Assembly (NCBI RefSeq): GCF_022436485.1
Contig: NZ_JAKUDO010000001.1
Location: 558,001 to 622,000 of the forward strand
Direction of reading: 5' to 3'
DNA: 64,000 nucleotides
Source: Agrococcus sp. ARC_14
GTDB lineage: Bacteria > Actinomycetota > Actinomycetes > Actinomycetales > Microbacteriaceae
Below, in pieces: positions 24,525 to 32,356 of the stretch (position 1 is the first letter of the stretch; each line of letters begins with the position of its first letter). Under the pieces are notes generated by a model, which was given only the letters and a program-made list of their open reading frames with translations, did no database searches and was not told the DNA's origin. Both the position numbers and the translations under genes were made by a program.

Positions 24525-25735
24525 GCACGGCACGGCCGTCGCGAGACGAGCCTCGCTGGCGCGTCTCGCTCGCCGCGCAGATGCTCGTGATCCAGATCTC
24601 CTGGGTCGGTGTGCGCATCATGCTCGGGTATCGCGCGATCGAGCTCGGCGCCGATGCGACGTTCGTGGCGCTGCTCGCGAGCGCGTTCGCCGCACCCGCG
24701 CTCGCGGGCTCCGTCGTCGTCGGGCGCCTCGCGGATCGCTTCGGCGGCGCCATCGTCACGCTGCTCGGCTCGGCGCTCATGGCTCTCGGATGCATCGCGC
24801 CGCTCGCGGCTCAAGAGCAATGGCTGCTGCTGGTCTCGGCCGGCGCCGCGGGCCTCGGCAGCGTGGGCGTGTTCGTCGGCCAGCAGGCGTTCATCGCGCA
24901 TCGAACCCGCGGTCTCTCGAGCGATGGCGAGTTCGGAAACCTGGCGACGGCAGCATCGATCGGGCAGCTCATCGCGCCGCCGCTCATCACGGCGCTTGCC
25001 GTCATGGTCGCATCGCCCACTCGGCCCGACACCTCGCTCGGGCTCGTGCTGTGCGGTGTCGCCGCGGCGCTCGCGATCCCCACCGCAGTCATGCTGCGGA
25101 AGGTCGATCGCGAGTCCCCGAGCATCCAGCACGCAGAGGCCGCGCGAAGCCCCCTCGGCGTGCTGCGCACACCCGGCCTCTGGCGTGCGATCGCAGTGAG
25201 CAGCGCCATGCTCGTCACGATGGACCTGCTCTACACGTTCATCCCGCTCTGGGCCGCAGAGCGCGACATCGACGCCACCGTCGTCGGCTGGCTCCTCGCC
25301 TTGCGGGCGCTGGTCTCGGTCGCCAGCCGGCTGGGGCTGGGGCGGCTGGTGGCCCGCTTCGGGCGCAAGGCACCCCTCGTGCTCTCGATGGCATGCGGCG
25401 TCGTCGCCCTCGGGGTGCTCCCGGTCTCGGATGCGCTCGGCGCGATCGCCGTGATGGTCGCGCTGGGCGTGTGCCTGGGAGTGCCGCAGCCCCTCACGCT
25501 CGCATGGGTCGTGGAGATCGTCGCCGTGCGCGACCACGGTGCGGCGCTCGGCCTCCGGATGGCGGGCAACCGGCTCGCCCAGACCGTCATCCCGCTGGGG
25601 ATGACCCTCGTCGCCGCACCGCTCGGCGTCGCAGGCGTCATCTGGGCGAACGCGTTCGTGCTCGCGCTCGCGTCGGGCTTGGCGGTGGCATCCAGCCCCG
25701 GCGGCCCGGGCCCGAAAGCCCGGGAGCGGAACTGA
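24521..25735 (+). CDS. MFS transporter (DUF4862-linked)
   Basis: 404 residues with about 12 helices. Loop-2 motif VGRLADRFGG near residue 70 and loop-8 motif LGRLVARFGR are MFS marks. GTG start 24521 overlaps the DUF4862 stop as GTGA. Closely similar to the MFS at 35809 (both carry LG(V/I)PQPLTL(A/S)WV and a G..LG(L/M)R motif near the end), so the two carriers are paralogues, probably with related substrates. It ends the first transport/aldolase operon. Direction (uptake or export of a product) cannot be told. Confidence 0.85.
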   Translation: MSTARPSRDEPRWRVSLAAQMLVIQISWVGVRIMLGYRAIELGADATFVALLASAFAAPALAGSVVVGRLADRFGGAIVTLLGSALMALGCIAPLAAQEQWLLLVSAGAAGLGSVGVFVGQQAFIAHRTRGLSSDGEFGNLATAASIGQLIAPPLITALAVMVASPTRPDTSLGLVLCGVAAALAIPTAVMLRKVDRESPSIQHAEAARSPLGVLRTPGLWRAIAVSSAMLVTMDLLYTFIPLWAAERDIDATVVGWLLALRALVSVASRLGLGRLVARFGRKAPLVLSMACGVVALGVLPVSDALGAIAVMVALGVCLGVPQPLTLAWVVEIVAVRDHGAALGLRMAGNRLAQTVIPLGMTLVAAPLGVAGVIWANAFVLALASGLAVASSPGGPGPKARERN

Positions 25736-25766
25736 CCGCGCACTTTCGGTGGGTGCGCATGCGCGT

Positions 25767-25796
25767 TACTATGTGAGAGTGCAGTCTTAGTTAAGA
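25767..25796 (+). promoter_or_regulatory. Promoter with palindromic operator before ThDP genes
   Basis: TACTAT (25767-25772) is a fair -10; a -35 is not clear. Just downstream, TCTTAGTTAAGA (25785-25796) is a perfect 12-base palindrome covering the likely transcription start, extending imperfectly to 25783-25798. It lies 66 bases before the ATG of the alpha subunit gene. The TetR regulator three genes downstream is a candidate to bind it. Confidence 0.5.
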
Positions 25797-25861
25797 GTTG
25801 AGGGCGCGTACCGACGAAGGCGTCAGCCGGGTCGGGTCCTCCGAGGAGAAGGAAGCAGGAC

Positions 25862-26404
25862 ATGAACACTCAGACCTACGCCCAGGCCGCAGCGGCCGGC
25901 ATCTGGTCGAGCGGCGCGGAGCACGTCGGGTACATCCCCTCGGTCACAGTCGCCCCCGTCATCCATGCGCTCGTCGAGACCGATGGTGGTCGCGACGGCG
26001 TCTCCGAGCACGTCACCCCGCTGTCACGCGAGGAGGAGGCGATCGGCGTGCTCGGTGCTCTGCCGCTCGCGGGCAGCTTCGGCGCGGTGGTCATGCAGGA
26101 CAACGGGTTCGGCAACAACCTCACCGCGCTCACGACGTTCTCGCTGTCGTACCACCTGCCGCTGCTCATCGTGGCGAACACCCGCGGCAGCCTGGGGGAG
26201 TACAACTCGATGATCCACTCGATCAGCCAGCACGTGCCGACGATCCTCACGACGCTCGGCATCCCCACGCTCGAGCTCGATCGTCGTTCCTCGACGGACG
26301 ACTGGCACGACGTGATCGCCGAGGCCGGGAACCACGCCAAGATGACCTACCGGCCGGTCGTCGTCCTCGCATCCTTCTGGAACACGGACGGGAAGGTGGC
26401 ATGA
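25862..26404 (+). CDS. ThDP-dependent decarboxylase alpha subunit (sulfopyruvate decarboxylase-like)
   Basis: 180 residues corresponding to the pyrimidine-binding half of a ThDP enzyme. The catalytic glutamate lies in LSREEEAIGVLGAL near residue 58, then AVVMQDNGFGNNLTALTTFS and YHLPLLIVANTRGSLGEYN. This order is as in ComD/sulfopyruvate decarboxylase alpha and phosphonopyruvate decarboxylase N-terminal halves. GAGGAGAAGGAAGC precedes the ATG. Acts with the next gene, which supplies the diphosphate-binding half. Substrate is a 2-oxo acid; sulfopyruvate is only one option. Confidence 0.85.
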   Translation: MNTQTYAQAAAAGIWSSGAEHVGYIPSVTVAPVIHALVETDGGRDGVSEHVTPLSREEEAIGVLGALPLAGSFGAVVMQDNGFGNNLTALTTFSLSYHLPLLIVANTRGSLGEYNSMIHSISQHVPTILTTLGIPTLELDRRSSTDDWHDVIAEAGNHAKMTYRPVVVLASFWNTDGKVA

Positions 26405-26988
26405 CCATGCGCCGCATCGAAGCACTCACGCACCTCGTCGAGCTCACCGAGCACGACCCGCTCGTCGTCACCTGCGCGGCGACCAGCCGGGAGCTCGCGT
26501 CGGTCGCCGACCGCGACAACCACCTCTACCTCCTCGACTCGATGGGCCTGGTCGGATCGGTCGCCACGGGTCTCGCGATCGCGGCCAAGGGCAGCGATGT
26601 GCGCAAGGTCATCGGCATCGAGGGCGACGGCTCGCTGCTCATGAACCCGAACGTGCTGCCGACCGGCGGCTATCTCGCCCCGGAGAAGCTCTTCATCGTG
26701 CTGCTCGACAACAAGGTCTACGGCTCGACCGCGGGCCTGCCCACGTATGCCGACCGGGTCGACCTCGGCGCGGTCGCCGCCGCATCGGGCTGGACCACGG
26801 GCACGGCGGATGATGAGGCGAGCCTCCGCGAGGAGTTCGCGCGTCTCGTGGCGGCGCCGGGACCCACGCTGCTGCACGTGCGGATCGAAGCGGGGAACGC
26901 CGCCGACATCGCGAAGCTGCTCGTCGACCCCGTGTCGATCACGCTCCGCTTCACCGCCTGGATGACGGCGAGGCTCGCGAAGCAGTGA
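26401..26988 (+). CDS. ThDP-dependent decarboxylase beta subunit
   Basis: 195 residues, the diphosphate-binding half of the enzyme above: LLDSMGLVGSVATGLAIAAK, then the ThDP/Mg motif GIEGDGSLLMNPNVLPT (GDGS...N) near residue 76, and LFIVLLDNKVYGSTAGL. Start overlaps the alpha stop by four bases, as expected for an alpha/beta pair. Removes CO2 from a 2-oxo acid to give an aldehyde. Followed by a TetR regulator; position next to the RraA genes suggests that the oxo acid derives from aldolase cleavage or is its precursor. Confidence 0.85.
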   Translation: MTMRRIEALTHLVELTEHDPLVVTCAATSRELASVADRDNHLYLLDSMGLVGSVATGLAIAAKGSDVRKVIGIEGDGSLLMNPNVLPTGGYLAPEKLFIVLLDNKVYGSTAGLPTYADRVDLGAVAAASGWTTGTADDEASLREEFARLVAAPGPTLLHVRIEAGNAADIAKLLVDPVSITLRFTAWMTARLAKQ

Positions 26989-27054
26989 TCCGCGCTGCCG
27001 GCGCCTGATCGACGGCGGGGTCGATCGTCTGCGATGACCTGGGAGGATGCAGGA

Positions 27055-27705
27055 GTGACCACCGCAGGCGACGTGAGCGAGACCGAGGCCGGTGTCGCGA
27101 CCACGCGTGAGGGTCGACCCCGTCAACGGGCGCCGAGGCAGGACGCGATCCGCAACGAGCGAGCGCTGATCGAGGCCGTCGGTCAGCTGCTGGAGGAGTC
27201 GCCGGAGGAGGCGACGATGCCGACGGTCGCCGAGCGCGCCGGCCTCTCGCTTGCGACGGCATACCGCTACTTCCCGACGCTCGATCAGCTGCACCGACGC
27301 TTCATGCTCAGCGTCGTCGAGCGCGCCCACGCCACGACCTCCACATATGAGGAGCGCGGTCGTGCCCTGTTCGAGCGCATCCTCGACCACTGGATCGACG
27401 TCATCGAGGTGTACGGCCCGGCGATGGTGCTGGTGCGCTCGCGCGAGGGCTTCCTCACGCGGTTCAGCGAGGGCGAGGGTCAGGCGATGGCGCTCGATGG
27501 CATGTGGGGACGCGCGATTCGCGATCTCATGGCTGAGGCGGGCGTCGGTGAGGAGCGCTACCCGCTCGCGTTGGCGCTCTACAACACGCTGCTGAACTCG
27601 CGCGAGATCCTCGATCTGCGAGCGGGCGGCCGCATGGAGAAGCCCGAGCTCGTCGCCCATCTCTCCCGGGTCTACCGGGCGGCGCTCGGCGGCCTCGCGG
27701 CTTGA
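27055..27705 (+). CDS. TetR-family transcriptional regulator
   Basis: 216 residues. After about 25 disordered residues the HTH reads TMPTVAERAGLSLATAYRYFPT (about residues 55-80), then the helical ligand domain. GTG 27055 is chosen because GGAGGA lies seven bases upstream; ATG 27034 has no ribosome site. Same strand as the ThDP genes, convergent with an RraA gene 8 bases away. Candidate operators: the palindrome at 25785 upstream of the ThDP genes and the TAAATG...CATTTA dyad at 28396. Ligand unknown. Confidence 0.85.
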   Translation: MTTAGDVSETEAGVATTREGRPRQRAPRQDAIRNERALIEAVGQLLEESPEEATMPTVAERAGLSLATAYRYFPTLDQLHRRFMLSVVERAHATTSTYEERGRALFERILDHWIDVIEVYGPAMVLVRSREGFLTRFSEGEGQAMALDGMWGRAIRDLMAEAGVGEERYPLALALYNTLLNSREILDLRAGGRMEKPELVAHLSRVYRAALGGLAA

Positions 27706-27712
27706 CGCCTCG

Positions 27713-28354
27713 TCAGCGGCTCGCGCCGTTGACGAGGCCCGCCTTCAGGTCGATCTCGTAGGCCGCCTGCTGCTCGACGCGCGGCAGCAGCTCGGCGATC
27801 GCGTCGACGGGCAGCACGATGAGGCCGTCGGCATCACCGACGATGACGTCGCCGGGATTGCACACGACGTTGCCGCACGCCACGGGCATGCCCACGGAGC
27901 CCGGCCCGTGCTTGTACGGCCCGGCGGGGCTCACGGCACGTGCGTAGACGGGCAGCCCGAGCTCTTCGAACTCCTCGACATCGCGCAGCGCACCATCGAT
28001 GACGACGCCCGCGATGCCGCGTGCGACGCATCCGGCACCGAGCAGTCCGCCGAAGACGGCACGATCGGTGTAGCCCTGCGCGTTGACGACGAGCACGTCG
28101 CCCTCCTGGGCCTCGTCGAGTGCGCGGTGGATGGCCAGGTTGTCGCCCTCGCGGACGAGGATCGGCAGGATCGAGCCGGCGATCGGCCCGAGGGACGTGC
28201 GGGGCCGGATCGCAGCACTGAGCATGCCCATGCGCTGGACGGCGTCGCCGATGAGCGCGACGGGGTGCTGCGCCAATGCGCGCACGATCTGCTTGTCGGC
28301 TCGTCGTTCGAACGGGGCGACTGCGATCGAGCTGGCGTCAACGGTGAGGAACAT
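27713..28354 (-). CDS. RraA-fold protein, HMG/CHA aldolase family (copy 2)
   Basis: 213 residues. GDNLAIHRAL near residue 70, VVIDGALRDVEEFEELGLPV near 105, VVCNPGDVIVGDADGLIVLP near 150 are the aldolase-family motifs, with the Arg-Asp pair intact. ATG 28354 follows GGAGG at the right distance (seven bases). Alone on the minus strand, tail-to-tail with the TetR gene, and divergent from the tctC at 28650. It carries its own operator-like dyad upstream. A third related aldolase lies at 31099; they are not close copies, so substrates may differ. Confidence 0.8.
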   Translation of the reverse strand: MFLTVDASSIAVAPFERRADKQIVRALAQHPVALIGDAVQRMGMLSAAIRPRTSLGPIAGSILPILVREGDNLAIHRALDEAQEGDVLVVNAQGYTDRAVFGGLLGAGCVARGIAGVVIDGALRDVEEFEELGLPVYARAVSPAGPYKHGPGSVGMPVACGNVVCNPGDVIVGDADGLIVLPVDAIAELLPRVEQQAAYEIDLKAGLVNGASR

Positions 28355-28395
28355 GCGCGGGCCTCCAGACCTGGGCCACGCCATCGCGGCCTCAC

Positions 28396-28419
28396 TAAAT
28401 GATAACAGAGTCGCATTTA
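28396..28419 (-). promoter_or_regulatory. Operator-like dyad upstream of RraA copy 2
   Basis: TAAATG (28396-28401) and CATTTA (28414-28419) form an inverted repeat with a 12-base gap, 42 bases upstream of the RraA start. The TATCAT on the minus strand overlaps it. The surroundings are A/T-rich against a GC-rich background. Likely a repressor site; which protein binds it is unknown. Confidence 0.45.
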
Positions 28420-28529
28420 ACAAAGGAGTCGTCGCGAGCGAGGTGCTTGACCGGACGCCGGCGGGTGTCTGGCGTCTCGCTCCCTGAACGACGCCGTCGG
28501 GCCGCAGAGCGCCACCGCCCCTGCATGGG

Positions 28530-28559
28530 TTGACAGTCCTGCAAGGAACCTGCAAGAGT
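28530..28559 (+). promoter_or_regulatory. TTGACA promoter with RpiR-type operator (TctC, 28.6 kb)
   Basis: TTGACA at 28530-28535, 18 bases, then AAGAGT at 28554-28559. The spacer contains CTGCAAGG-AACCTGCA, an inverted repeat. The same arrangement, TTGACAG-NNN-TGCARG...CCTGCA at the same offset, occurs at 34652. A further CTTGCAAG palindrome is at 28567-28574. I infer repression by an RpiR regulator. Confidence 0.65.
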
Positions 28560-28649
28560 GTTGTTGCTTGCAAGAATGTTTCGATTTGCGTTGGATCTGC
28601 AAGGGGTTCGCACGACGCTCGCAACGGTCTGCTCAATGAGGAGAGACAC

Positions 28650-29630
28650 ATGAAGAAGGCACTTCCCGCCGCTGCCGCGCTGGCAGCCGCGACCTTGGCA
28701 ATCACCGGCTGTGCTCCTGGGCCGAGCACCACGGAGACCACCGGGAGCTTCCCGGAGTCCGGCGAAGTCGTCACGCTTGTCGTGCCGTTCGATGCCGGCG
28801 GCATCACCGACGTCTTCGCTCGGCTGTTCGCGCCCGAGCTGGAGAGCGCGCTCGGCACGAGCGTCGTCATCGAGAACCGCCCGGGCGCCGGCGGACAGGT
28901 GGGCATCACCTCGATGCTCGCGGCCCCCGCCGACGGCTACACGATCGGCTTCACCAACCTCCCCTCGACCCTGGCCTACCTCGACCCGGCTCGCGGCGCG
29001 ACCTACGACGAGAGCAGCTTCTCGCTGCTCGGCGGCATCGGCCTCAGCCCGACCGCCATCGCGGTCTCGTCGAGCGGCCCCTACGAGACCCTCGACGACC
29101 TCATCGCCGCAGCCGAGGCCGCCCCGGGCGAGATCACGCTCGCCACCGGCGGCAGCGGCGCGAGCGACGACTTCCTCGCCTCAGTCGAGCTCGAGGAGAC
29201 GGCCGGCATCGACCTCAACCTCGTCACATTCGAGGGCGGCTCCGCCGACAAGGTGACCGCACTGCTCGGCGGCGACATCGACGCCGTCATGGGCAGCGTC
29301 GGGGGAGTGCTCGCGCAGGTCGCCAGCGGCGACATGCGGCTCATCGGCACCGCCACCCCCGAGCGCAGCACGCTGACAGAGGATGTGCCGACCTTCACCG
29401 AGGCGGGCTACGACGTGACCATCTCCGGCACGTTGAACATCGCCGCCCCGGCCGGTGTCCCCGACGACGTCGCTGCCGCACTGTCGGCGGCGATCGAGGA
29501 GGCCACGAGCTCCCCGGAGTTCATCGAGGCCTCGGCGGTCGCCGGCTTCGAGGTGGCGTTCACGACCCCCGAGGACTTCGCCGCCGACTGGGCCGCGCAG
29601 CAGGACCTCATCGCCCCGCTCTTCGAGTGA
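28650..29630 (+). CDS. tctC: Tripartite tricarboxylate transporter substrate-binding protein TctC (second)
   Basis: 326-residue TctC/Bug lipoprotein: lipobox AITGC (Cys near 21), then VVTLVVPFDAGGITDVFARL, VVIENRPGAGGQVGI and GYTIGFTNLPST. GAGGAGAG precedes the ATG. First gene of a second unit: tctC, VOC protein, LigJ-like hydratase, RraA aldolase, tctB, tctA on one strand with small gaps (81, 9, 28, 6 and 1 bases). Supplies substrate to the TctBA at 31780-33862. Regulated from the TTGACA/operator upstream. Confidence 0.92.
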   Translation: MKKALPAAAALAAATLAITGCAPGPSTTETTGSFPESGEVVTLVVPFDAGGITDVFARLFAPELESALGTSVVIENRPGAGGQVGITSMLAAPADGYTIGFTNLPSTLAYLDPARGATYDESSFSLLGGIGLSPTAIAVSSSGPYETLDDLIAAAEAAPGEITLATGGSGASDDFLASVELEETAGIDLNLVTFEGGSADKVTALLGGDIDAVMGSVGGVLAQVASGDMRLIGTATPERSTLTEDVPTFTEAGYDVTISGTLNIAAPAGVPDDVAAALSAAIEEATSSPEFIEASAVAGFEVAFTTPEDFAADWAAQQDLIAPLFE

Positions 29631-29711
29631 CCGCGGCGCCCAGCGCGCCCACCCCATCCGCCCTGCACACCCCGCTGCCATCGAGCAGCTGCCCGACGAG
29701 GAGAACCGCAC

Positions 29712-30068
29712 GTGCTGACACGCATCGACCACATCGACCTGAAGGTGCCCGACCTGGAGGCGACCGTCGTCTTCCTGCAGACGCTCGGCATGCAAGAGGT
29801 GCGCCGCACCGCGCCCGAGCGCGGCACCGTCGAGATCGCCTTCCCCGGCGACGGTCAGGTCGTGATCGAGCTGCGCGAAGACCGCTCGCTGTCCGCGACG
29901 ACGCTCAACCACATCGCCGTCAGCTCTGACGCGCTCGATGCCGACACGGATGCGCTGCACGGCGCTGGGGTGCCGGTGCTGAAGCGCTCGTCCTTCATCC
30001 GCGACACCGGGCGCACCGTCGCCAACATCTCCGACCCCGCCGGCTCCGCCTGGCAGCTCACCGACTGA
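29712..30068 (+). CDS. VOC superfamily (glyoxalase-like) protein
   Basis: 118 residues with one or two VOC modules: IDHIDLKVPDLEATVVFLQT at the start, and a second strand set LNHIAVSSDALDADTDALHG, ending SDPAGSAWQL. The HIDLKV His and a Glu (VIELRED) are metal-ligand candidates. GTG start 29712. VOC enzymes include dioxygenases, epimerases and isomerases; in this operon a role in isomerising or hydrating a carboxylic intermediate before the LigJ-like step is possible but unproven. Confidence 0.82.
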   Translation: MLTRIDHIDLKVPDLEATVVFLQTLGMQEVRRTAPERGTVEIAFPGDGQVVIELREDRSLSATTLNHIAVSSDALDADTDALHGAGVPVLKRSSFIRDTGRTVANISDPAGSAWQLTD

Positions 30069-30077
30069 GGGGCTCAC

Positions 30078-31070
30078 ATGCGCATCGACACTCACGGCCA
30101 CTTCACCACCGCACCGCCGAAGCTCGAGGCCTTCCGCGGCCGCCAGCTCGCATCGCTGAACCGCCCGAGCAAGGGCACGATCGCCATCAGCGACGACGAG
30201 ATCCGCGAGGGGCTGCAGCGGCAGCTGCGCGAGATGCAGGCGTCGGGCACCGACAAGCTGATCTTCTCGCCGCGCGCCTCGGGCATGGGGCACGAGGTCG
30301 GCGACGAGCGCGTCAGCACGTATTGGACGCAGCACAGCAACGACCTCATCCACCGGGCGAGCCAGCTCTACCCCGGAACCTTCTACCCGGCGGCGCAACT
30401 GCCGCAGTCGCCTGGCGTGAGCCCGGCCAATTGCATCCCCGAGCTGCGCCGCGTGGTCGAAGAGCTCGGCTTCGTCGGCGTGAACGTCAACCCCGACGTC
30501 GCCGGCGGCGGCCAGCCCTTCACGCCCGCGATCAGCGACCCGTGGTGGTACCCGCTGTGGGAGGCGGTCGTCGAGCTCGACGTGCCCGTGCTGCTGCACG
30601 CGACATCCACCGTGAACCCTGCGCTGCACCTCAACGGCTCGCACTACATCAACTCCGACACAGCCGTCACGTTCGAGCTGGCCTGGTCGGACCTGTTCGA
30701 GCGGTTCCCCGAGCTGAAGATCATCGTGCCGCACGGCGGAGGATCGATGGCCTACCAGTTCAACCGCCACCGCGCGCTGCACATCCAGGCCGGGCGCCCG
30801 CCCTTCGAGGAGCGCGTGCGCAACTTCTACTTCGACACCGCGCTCTACGACCGCGACTCGATCGAGATGCTGATCCGCAAGGTCGGCGCCGACAACGTGC
30901 TCTTCGCCGCCGAGATCGTCGGGACGGCGAAGGTCATCGACCCCGAGACCGGGAAGCAGTTCGACGACACCGCCTCGTTCATCGAGGACATCGAGTGGCT
31001 GAGTGCCGAAGACAAGGCGAAGGTCTTCTCCGGCAACGCCCGCAAGCTCTACTCCCGTGCTTCCTTCTGA
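30078..31070 (+). CDS. ligJ: 4-oxalomesaconate hydratase-like amidohydrolase (LigJ family)
   Basis: 330 residues of the amidohydrolase_2 superfamily. Starts MRIDTHGHFTTAPPKLEAF (HxH zinc-ligand motif at residues 6-8 in IDTHGHF), with later VPVLLHATS, IIVPHGGGSMAYQFNRH and the C-terminal FAAEIVGTAKVIDPETGKQF, DDTASF and KVFSGNARKLYSR, all matching the LigJ/OMA hydratase pattern. LigJ converts 4-oxalomesaconate to 4-carboxy-4-hydroxy-2-oxoadipate, the step before aldolase cleavage to pyruvate and oxaloacetate, and a candidate aldolase is the next gene. Ring-cleavage genes (LigAB, GalA) are absent from the window, so the acid may be imported. LigJ assignment is family-level. Confidence 0.78.
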   Translation: MRIDTHGHFTTAPPKLEAFRGRQLASLNRPSKGTIAISDDEIREGLQRQLREMQASGTDKLIFSPRASGMGHEVGDERVSTYWTQHSNDLIHRASQLYPGTFYPAAQLPQSPGVSPANCIPELRRVVEELGFVGVNVNPDVAGGGQPFTPAISDPWWYPLWEAVVELDVPVLLHATSTVNPALHLNGSHYINSDTAVTFELAWSDLFERFPELKIIVPHGGGSMAYQFNRHRALHIQAGRPPFEERVRNFYFDTALYDRDSIEMLIRKVGADNVLFAAEIVGTAKVIDPETGKQFDDTASFIEDIEWLSAEDKAKVFSGNARKLYSRASF

Positions 31071-31098
31071 CCGACTGCCCCACGAAAGAGGAGTCCTC

Positions 31099-31773
31099 AT
31101 GACCCCAGGGTTCAGAGTCCTGACCCGCACGCGAGCGGTCTCGCCCGAGATCGCCGCCGCCTACCTCGAGGTTCCCGTTGCCACGGTGAGCGACTCGATG
31201 CGCAGGCTGACCGCTGGCGGCAGCACCATCCGCCCCATGCACAGCGGCTCGACGCTCTCGGGCCCTGCGTTCACCGTGCGCACCCGCCCCGGCGACAACC
31301 TGATGGTGCATCTCGCCCTCGACCTCGCGGCGCCTGGCGACATCATCGTGGTGGACGCCGGCGGCGACCTCACGAACGCCATCATGGGCGAGCTGATGGT
31401 GCTGCACGCCGCGCAGCGCGGCATCGGCGGCGTCGTCATCAACGGCGCCATCCGCGACAGCGCTGAGCTCGCCCAGCAGTCGCTGCCCGTCTTCGCGGCC
31501 GGGGTCACGCATCGCGGCCCCTACAAGGACGGGCCCGGCGAGATCAACGTGCCGATCGCCATAGACGGCATGACCATCGAGCCCGGCGACCTCATCATCG
31601 GCGACGCAGATGGGATCCTGGCAGTGCCGTTCGACCACGCCGAGTCGGTGCTCACCGCAGCGCGGGCGAAGCTCGCATCCGAGGAGCGCTCAGCAGAGCA
31701 GTTCCGCAACGGCACCAGCGCGCGCGACCACATCCGTGACCGTGCGATCGCGCTCGGCGCCGTCTTCGAATAG
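31099..31773 (+). CDS. RraA-fold CHA aldolase-like protein (copy 3)
   Basis: 224 residues. GDNLMVHLAL near residue 66, GIGGVVINGAIRDSAELAQQ near 105, MTIEPGDLIIGDADGILAVP near 155. The N-terminal VPVATVSDSMRRL is characteristic of aldolase-type members (LigK/ProA). Predicted reaction: cleavage of 4-carboxy-4-hydroxy-2-oxoadipate to pyruvate and oxaloacetate, the step following the LigJ-like hydratase 28 bases upstream. AAAGAGGAG is positioned well before the ATG. Of the three copies this one has the strongest context for a LigK-type function. Confidence 0.84.
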   Translation: MTPGFRVLTRTRAVSPEIAAAYLEVPVATVSDSMRRLTAGGSTIRPMHSGSTLSGPAFTVRTRPGDNLMVHLALDLAAPGDIIVVDAGGDLTNAIMGELMVLHAAQRGIGGVVINGAIRDSAELAQQSLPVFAAGVTHRGPYKDGPGEINVPIAIDGMTIEPGDLIIGDADGILAVPFDHAESVLTAARAKLASEERSAEQFRNGTSARDHIRDRAIALGAVFE

Positions 31774-31779
31774 GACTGG

Positions 31780-32355
31780 ATGATGCAACACGAGACGTCG
31801 GCGCACAACGAAGTCGCCGAGGAGATTGTCGACGAGTTCGTCGAGGTCGAGACCGATCTGCCGGTGACCACCGGCTACCGGATCGCGAATCAGGTCGCGG
31901 CGGCGCTCGCCGTGCTGATCGGCGCGTGGATGGCGTGGAGCGCGCTCGAGCTCGGCCTCGTCGCGCCCAACGGCACTCCGGGTGCTGGAGTGTTCCCGCT
32001 CGCGATCGGCACGCTGTTCGGCGTGCTCGGGCTGGCGTGGTTCGTGCTCGCTTCGCTCGGCAGGCTCGACCGCAGCGCCGACACGCAGTTCCCCGACCGC
32101 GCGGGCATCCGCCGCATCCTCATCACCGCGGTCGCGACCGGCGTCTTCCTCTGGGCGCTGCTGTGGATCGGCTACCTGCTGGCGATGGCGCTGTACACGC
32201 TCGCGCTGCTCGTGCTCGTCGGCGATCGCAAGTGGTGGTCGAGCGCGATCATCGCGGCGGTCTTCAGCGCCGGCTCGTACTACGCGTTCACCGTGGGCCT
32301 GAACCTCTCACTGCCGCGCTCGGCGTTCGCCTTCATCTCGCAGTTCGGCATCTGA
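31780..32355 (+). CDS. tctB: Tripartite tricarboxylate transporter, TctB subunit (second)
   Basis: 191 residues: an acidic N-terminus of about 30 residues, then four or five helices with VAPNGTPGAGVFPLAIGTLF (the family G.G.FP..IG pattern) near residue 65. Six bases after the aldolase stop and one base before tctA. Membrane-anchoring small subunit of the carrier whose binding protein is encoded at 28650. Its extended acidic N-terminus is not shared by the TctB at 19710. Confidence 0.85.
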   Translation: MMQHETSAHNEVAEEIVDEFVEVETDLPVTTGYRIANQVAAALAVLIGAWMAWSALELGLVAPNGTPGAGVFPLAIGTLFGVLGLAWFVLASLGRLDRSADTQFPDRAGIRRILITAVATGVFLWALLWIGYLLAMALYTLALLVLVGDRKWWSSAIIAAVFSAGSYYAFTVGLNLSLPRSAFAFISQFGI

Positions 32356-32356
32356 C

